Positions 61,478-64,000 of a stretch of 64,000 nt of DNA are shown here, in pieces; within the stretch, counting starts at the first letter, position 1; the number at the start of each line of letters is the position of its first letter. The DNA is taken from contig JADGNE010000006.1 in assembly GCA_015234425.1 (NCBI GenBank), forward strand, positions 186,001 through 250,000. The letters are read 5' to 3'. The stretch comes from Devosia sp. Its GTDB lineage: Bacteria > Pseudomonadota > Alphaproteobacteria > Rhizobiales > Devosiaceae. The notes beneath the pieces were generated by a model. The model worked only from the letters and a program-made list of their open reading frames with translations. It had not been told where the DNA came from and did no database searches. The position numbers were made by a program, and so were the translations under genes.

Positions 61478-63963
61478 CCGACAGAAGCGCCGAAGAACAG
61501 CAATTGGCCAAGGTCTGGGCCCGCCCAACCGGTTGGCGCGCCTTCTCCGACGTCAACAACTCCGTTGTCGGCCTTTGGTATATCGCCACTGCCTTTGCCT
61601 TCATGATCTTTGCCGGCGCTCTCGCCCTGATCATCCGGCTGCAGCTGGCCGTGCCGGACAACACCCTGGTTAGCGCCGACACCTACAACCAGATCTTCAC
61701 CCTCCATGGCACGGTGATGATGTTCCTTTTCGCAGTGCCGATTTTCGAGGCCGTGGCGATCCTTATCCTGCCCGCCATGCTGGGCGCGCGCGACCTGCCA
61801 TTTCCTCGCCTTTCGGCCTTCGGCTACTGGTGTTTTCTCATTGGCGGCGTCTTTGTCTGCGGCTCTATTTTCTTTGACGCAGCCCCGGATTCCGGCTGGT
61901 TCATGTATCCGCCGCTCTCCACCGAACAGGCCGGGATCGGCGCCGACATCTGGCTTCTGGGCCTGAGCTTTATCGAGGTTGCATCCATCGCCGCAGCGGT
62001 CGAGCTGATCGTCGGCGTCCTCAAGTGCCGTGCCCCCGGCATGCATATCAACCTCACCCCGCTCTATGGCTGGTACGTGCTGGTCGTGGGAGCGATGATC
62101 CTCTTTGCCTTCCCGCCGCTCATTGCCGGCGACTTTCTCTTCGAGCTCGAGCGCGCCTTCGACTGGCCCTTTTTTGACGTCCGCCGCGGCGGCGATCCCA
62201 TCCTCTGGCAGCACCTGTTCTGGATTTTCGGCCACCCGGAAGTCTACATCATCTTCCTGCCGGCAATCGCACTCCTCGCCATGATTGTGCCGACCTTCGC
62301 CCAGCGCCCCATCGCCGGCTATTCCTGGATCGTGCTGTCAGCCATTGGCACCGGCTTCCTGTCGTTCGGGCTCTGGGTCCACCATATGTTCACGACGGGC
62401 CTGCCGTCGATTTCGCTCGGCTTTTTCGCCGCTGCGTCGGAATCGGTGGCCATCCCCACTGGCATCCAGCTTTTTGCCTTCATCGCTACCGTCATGCTGG
62501 GCACTGTGGTGCGCACCGTGCCAATGCTCTTCTGCCTGGGGGCGCTTGCCACCTTCATCATTGGTGGCCTCACTGGCGTCATGGTCGCCGTCGCCCCCTT
62601 CGACTTCCAGGCCCACGACACCTATTTCGTCGTCGCCCACCTGCACTACACGCTCATCGGCGGCATGCTGTTCCCGGTCCTCGCCGGTATCCGCTATTAT
62701 TACCCCTTCGCCCGCGGCAAGGCGCTGTCGCGCGCCATGGGCATATGGTCGTTCTGGCTGATCTTCGTGGGCTTCCACATCGCCTTCCTGCCCATGCACT
62801 TCACCGGCCTTCTGGGCATGCCGCGCCGCGTCTACACCTATGGCGCCGAGCGCGGCTGGGACGCGCTCAACATGACCTCGACCGTCGGGGCCTTCATCTT
62901 TGCGGCCGGCTTCATGCTCTTTGTCTGGGATTGCGTACGTCCCAAGCGCAAGGAGCCCGATGTGCCCCGCAATGTCTGGAATGCCGGCACACTCGAATGG
63001 GCCGGCCGTGTTCCCGCCGACAATTGGGGCCTGCGCTCCATCCCCACCATCAACAGCCGCTACCCGCTCTGGGACGACAAGACCCTGCTCTCCACCATCG
63101 ATGAGGGCCGTGGCCTGCTGCCCAGCGCAGAAGAGGGCAAGCGCGAAACCCTCGTCACCTCGGTCCTCGACGCCGAGCCGATCCAGGTCCTGCGCGTTGG
63201 CCAGCCCACTTTCCTGCCCATGCTGGCGGCCTTCGGCCTCGGCGGCGTGTTTATTTTCTCCGTTTTCAAATGGTGGTTGATCACCGCTCTCTCCGGCGTC
63301 TTTTTCCTCGCCGTGCTGCTCTACTGGCTGTGGACGGGCACTGGTGTTCACCCCGAAAAGGACACCAAGGACATCGGCGATGGCCGCCATTTGCCCCTTT
63401 ATGTCTCGGGGCCGAAATCGACCGGCTGGTGGGCGATGTTCATCACCATGACCGGCGATCTCACCGCCTATCTCTCCGTCGTCTTCGGCTACTTCTTTTT
63501 CTGGACCATCCACACCGATTTCCCCCCTGCCGGCGAAACCGGGCCGGGCTGGCAGTGGCCGCTGGTGGCCTTCCTCCTCGGGCTTGTCGCCTGGGGCGCC
63601 ACCTTCGGCGCCCGCCTGGCCAATGGCTCGGGCGCTGTCGGGCTGGCGCGGGGCCTGCTCGTCCTTGGGCTGATCGCCGCCGCCAGCTGTGGCCTCGCCA
63701 TGATGGCCGGTCCCTGGACCACCGGCCTCGACCCGACGCTGCACGCCTATCCGGCCATCGTCTGGGCGTTGGTCGTCTGGGTCGTCCTGCATCTGGCCGT
63801 GGGCATGATCATGCAGGCCTATTGTCTCGCCCGCTCCATCTTCGGCCTGATGACCCCGAAATATGACGCCGATATCTGGAACGTTTCGCTCTACTGGCAC
63901 TTCCTCGGCTTCAGCGTCGTCCTGACCTCAGCAATCATAGGAGGCTTTCCGCTACTCCAATGA
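61474..63963 (+). CDS. ctaD: Cytochrome c oxidase subunit I-III fusion (CtaD-CtaE)
   Basis: 829 residues, longer than subunit I alone (about 530). The subunit I domain (1-600) has the CuB/heme motifs GHPEVYIIFLP (about 253, with the cross-linked His-Tyr), WVHHMFTTGLP (about 303, two CuB His) and HDTYFVVAHLHY (about 383-394, heme a His). From about residue 640 the subunit III domain follows, with membrane segments and DIWNVSLYWHFLGFS near the end. Subunits I and III are thus in one chain, as in some caa3 and ba3-like oxidases of Hyphomicrobiales. It performs oxygen reduction and proton pumping in the inner membrane. Confidence 0.93.
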   Translation: MTDRSAEEQQLAKVWARPTGWRAFSDVNNSVVGLWYIATAFAFMIFAGALALIIRLQLAVPDNTLVSADTYNQIFTLHGTVMMFLFAVPIFEAVAILILPAMLGARDLPFPRLSAFGYWCFLIGGVFVCGSIFFDAAPDSGWFMYPPLSTEQAGIGADIWLLGLSFIEVASIAAAVELIVGVLKCRAPGMHINLTPLYGWYVLVVGAMILFAFPPLIAGDFLFELERAFDWPFFDVRRGGDPILWQHLFWIFGHPEVYIIFLPAIALLAMIVPTFAQRPIAGYSWIVLSAIGTGFLSFGLWVHHMFTTGLPSISLGFFAAASESVAIPTGIQLFAFIATVMLGTVVRTVPMLFCLGALATFIIGGLTGVMVAVAPFDFQAHDTYFVVAHLHYTLIGGMLFPVLAGIRYYYPFARGKALSRAMGIWSFWLIFVGFHIAFLPMHFTGLLGMPRRVYTYGAERGWDALNMTSTVGAFIFAAGFMLFVWDCVRPKRKEPDVPRNVWNAGTLEWAGRVPADNWGLRSIPTINSRYPLWDDKTLLSTIDEGRGLLPSAEEGKRETLVTSVLDAEPIQVLRVGQPTFLPMLAAFGLGGVFIFSVFKWWLITALSGVFFLAVLLYWLWTGTGVHPEKDTKDIGDGRHLPLYVSGPKSTGWWAMFITMTGDLTAYLSVVFGYFFFWTIHTDFPPAGETGPGWQWPLVAFLLGLVAWGATFGARLANGSGAVGLARGLLVLGLIAAASCGLAMMAGPWTTGLDPTLHAYPAIVWALVVWVVLHLAVGMIMQAYCLARSIFGLMTPKYDADIWNVSLYWHFLGFSVVLTSAIIGGFPLLQ

Positions 63964-64000
63964 ATGCGAACCGCGCCAACAATGAAATCGAACACGAAAC
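63960..64000 (+). CDS. Start of a further gene in the oxidase operon (3' truncated by window edge)
   Basis: An ATG overlaps the subunit I-III stop (ATGA) and the frame stays open for 13 codons to the window end (MNANRANNEIEHE). Small assembly or subunit IV-like genes often follow in caa3 operons, but too little is visible to say. The ATGA overlap matches the other coupled junctions in the window. Confidence 0.5.
   Translation, partial: MNANRANNEIEHE

Noticed and set aside
62338-63900. A 520-residue minus-strand open frame
   Set aside because: Antisense to the oxidase subunit I-III gene; Gly/Asp/Glu-rich low-complexity composition with no domain. Such frames are common in GC-rich DNA.

Overview
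The window is GC-rich, densely packed bacterial DNA. Its gene content suggests a free-living aerobic alphaproteobacterium of the order Hyphomicrobiales, possibly a Devosia-like organism. The evidence is six complete ABC importers in 64 kb, ThuA/Gfo-Idh-MocA sugar modules, a caa3-type oxidase, an acetoacetate/3-hydroxybutyrate pair and many short palindromic intergenic repeats. Taxonomy is inferred from content only. No rRNA, tRNA, CRISPR array, phage or IS element was seen.

Layout. (1) 0.4-13.6 kb, minus strand: a LacI regulator, a peptide/oligosaccharide-type (family 5) ABC importer whose binding protein is frameshifted, then DUF2264, a 2-hydroxyacid dehydrogenase, an acyltransferase fused to a toroid-like domain, and ThuA. 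(2) 13.8-24.3 kb: an acetyl-ester hydrolase, a DUF5054/GH38-like protein and a second LacI regulator, divergent from a sugar ABC importer that ends in a CehA-like PHP metallohydrolase. The two LacI genes are each linked to their transporter by shared operator-like palindromes. (3) 24.6-32.8 kb: a phosphate-linked region. Tandem 11-bp PHO-box-like repeats precede an ABC importer (2-aminoethylphosphonate/polyamine class) and a glycerophosphodiesterase; an inositol-monophosphatase-like enzyme and a Na/Pi cotransporter follow on the other strand, then an orphan CysA-type ATPase. (4) 34.3-40.3 kb: a second peptide-type ABC operon ending in DUF1684. (5) 40.4-42.4 kb: a GlsB/YmgE small membrane protein and a frameshifted membrane-EAL gene. 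(6) 42.4-48.1 kb: the most striking region, a compact operon fgd - cofE - binding protein - permease - ATPase, preceded by an F420-type LLM oxidoreductase. This matches the proposed F420-0 uptake cassette, which I know from Actinobacteria. (7) 48.3-55.7 kb: ThuA, a Gfo/Idh/MocA oxidoreductase and a ROK regulator, divergent from a sugar ABC importer (the thu arrangement). (8) 55.8-64 kb: acetoacetyl-CoA synthetase, 3-hydroxybutyrate dehydrogenase, a small membrane protein, an amidohydrolase, a cytochrome b561, and the oxidase subunits CoxB (with fused cytochrome c) and a CoxA-CoxC fusion.

How it fits together: most of the window takes up and begins to break down scarce sugars, peptides and phosphorus esters. 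Genes in each operon are often coupled by 4-bp ATGA overlaps. The F420 operon would let the cell import a deazaflavin precursor, add its glutamate tail, reduce it with glucose-6-phosphate and spend it in LLM-type reductases.
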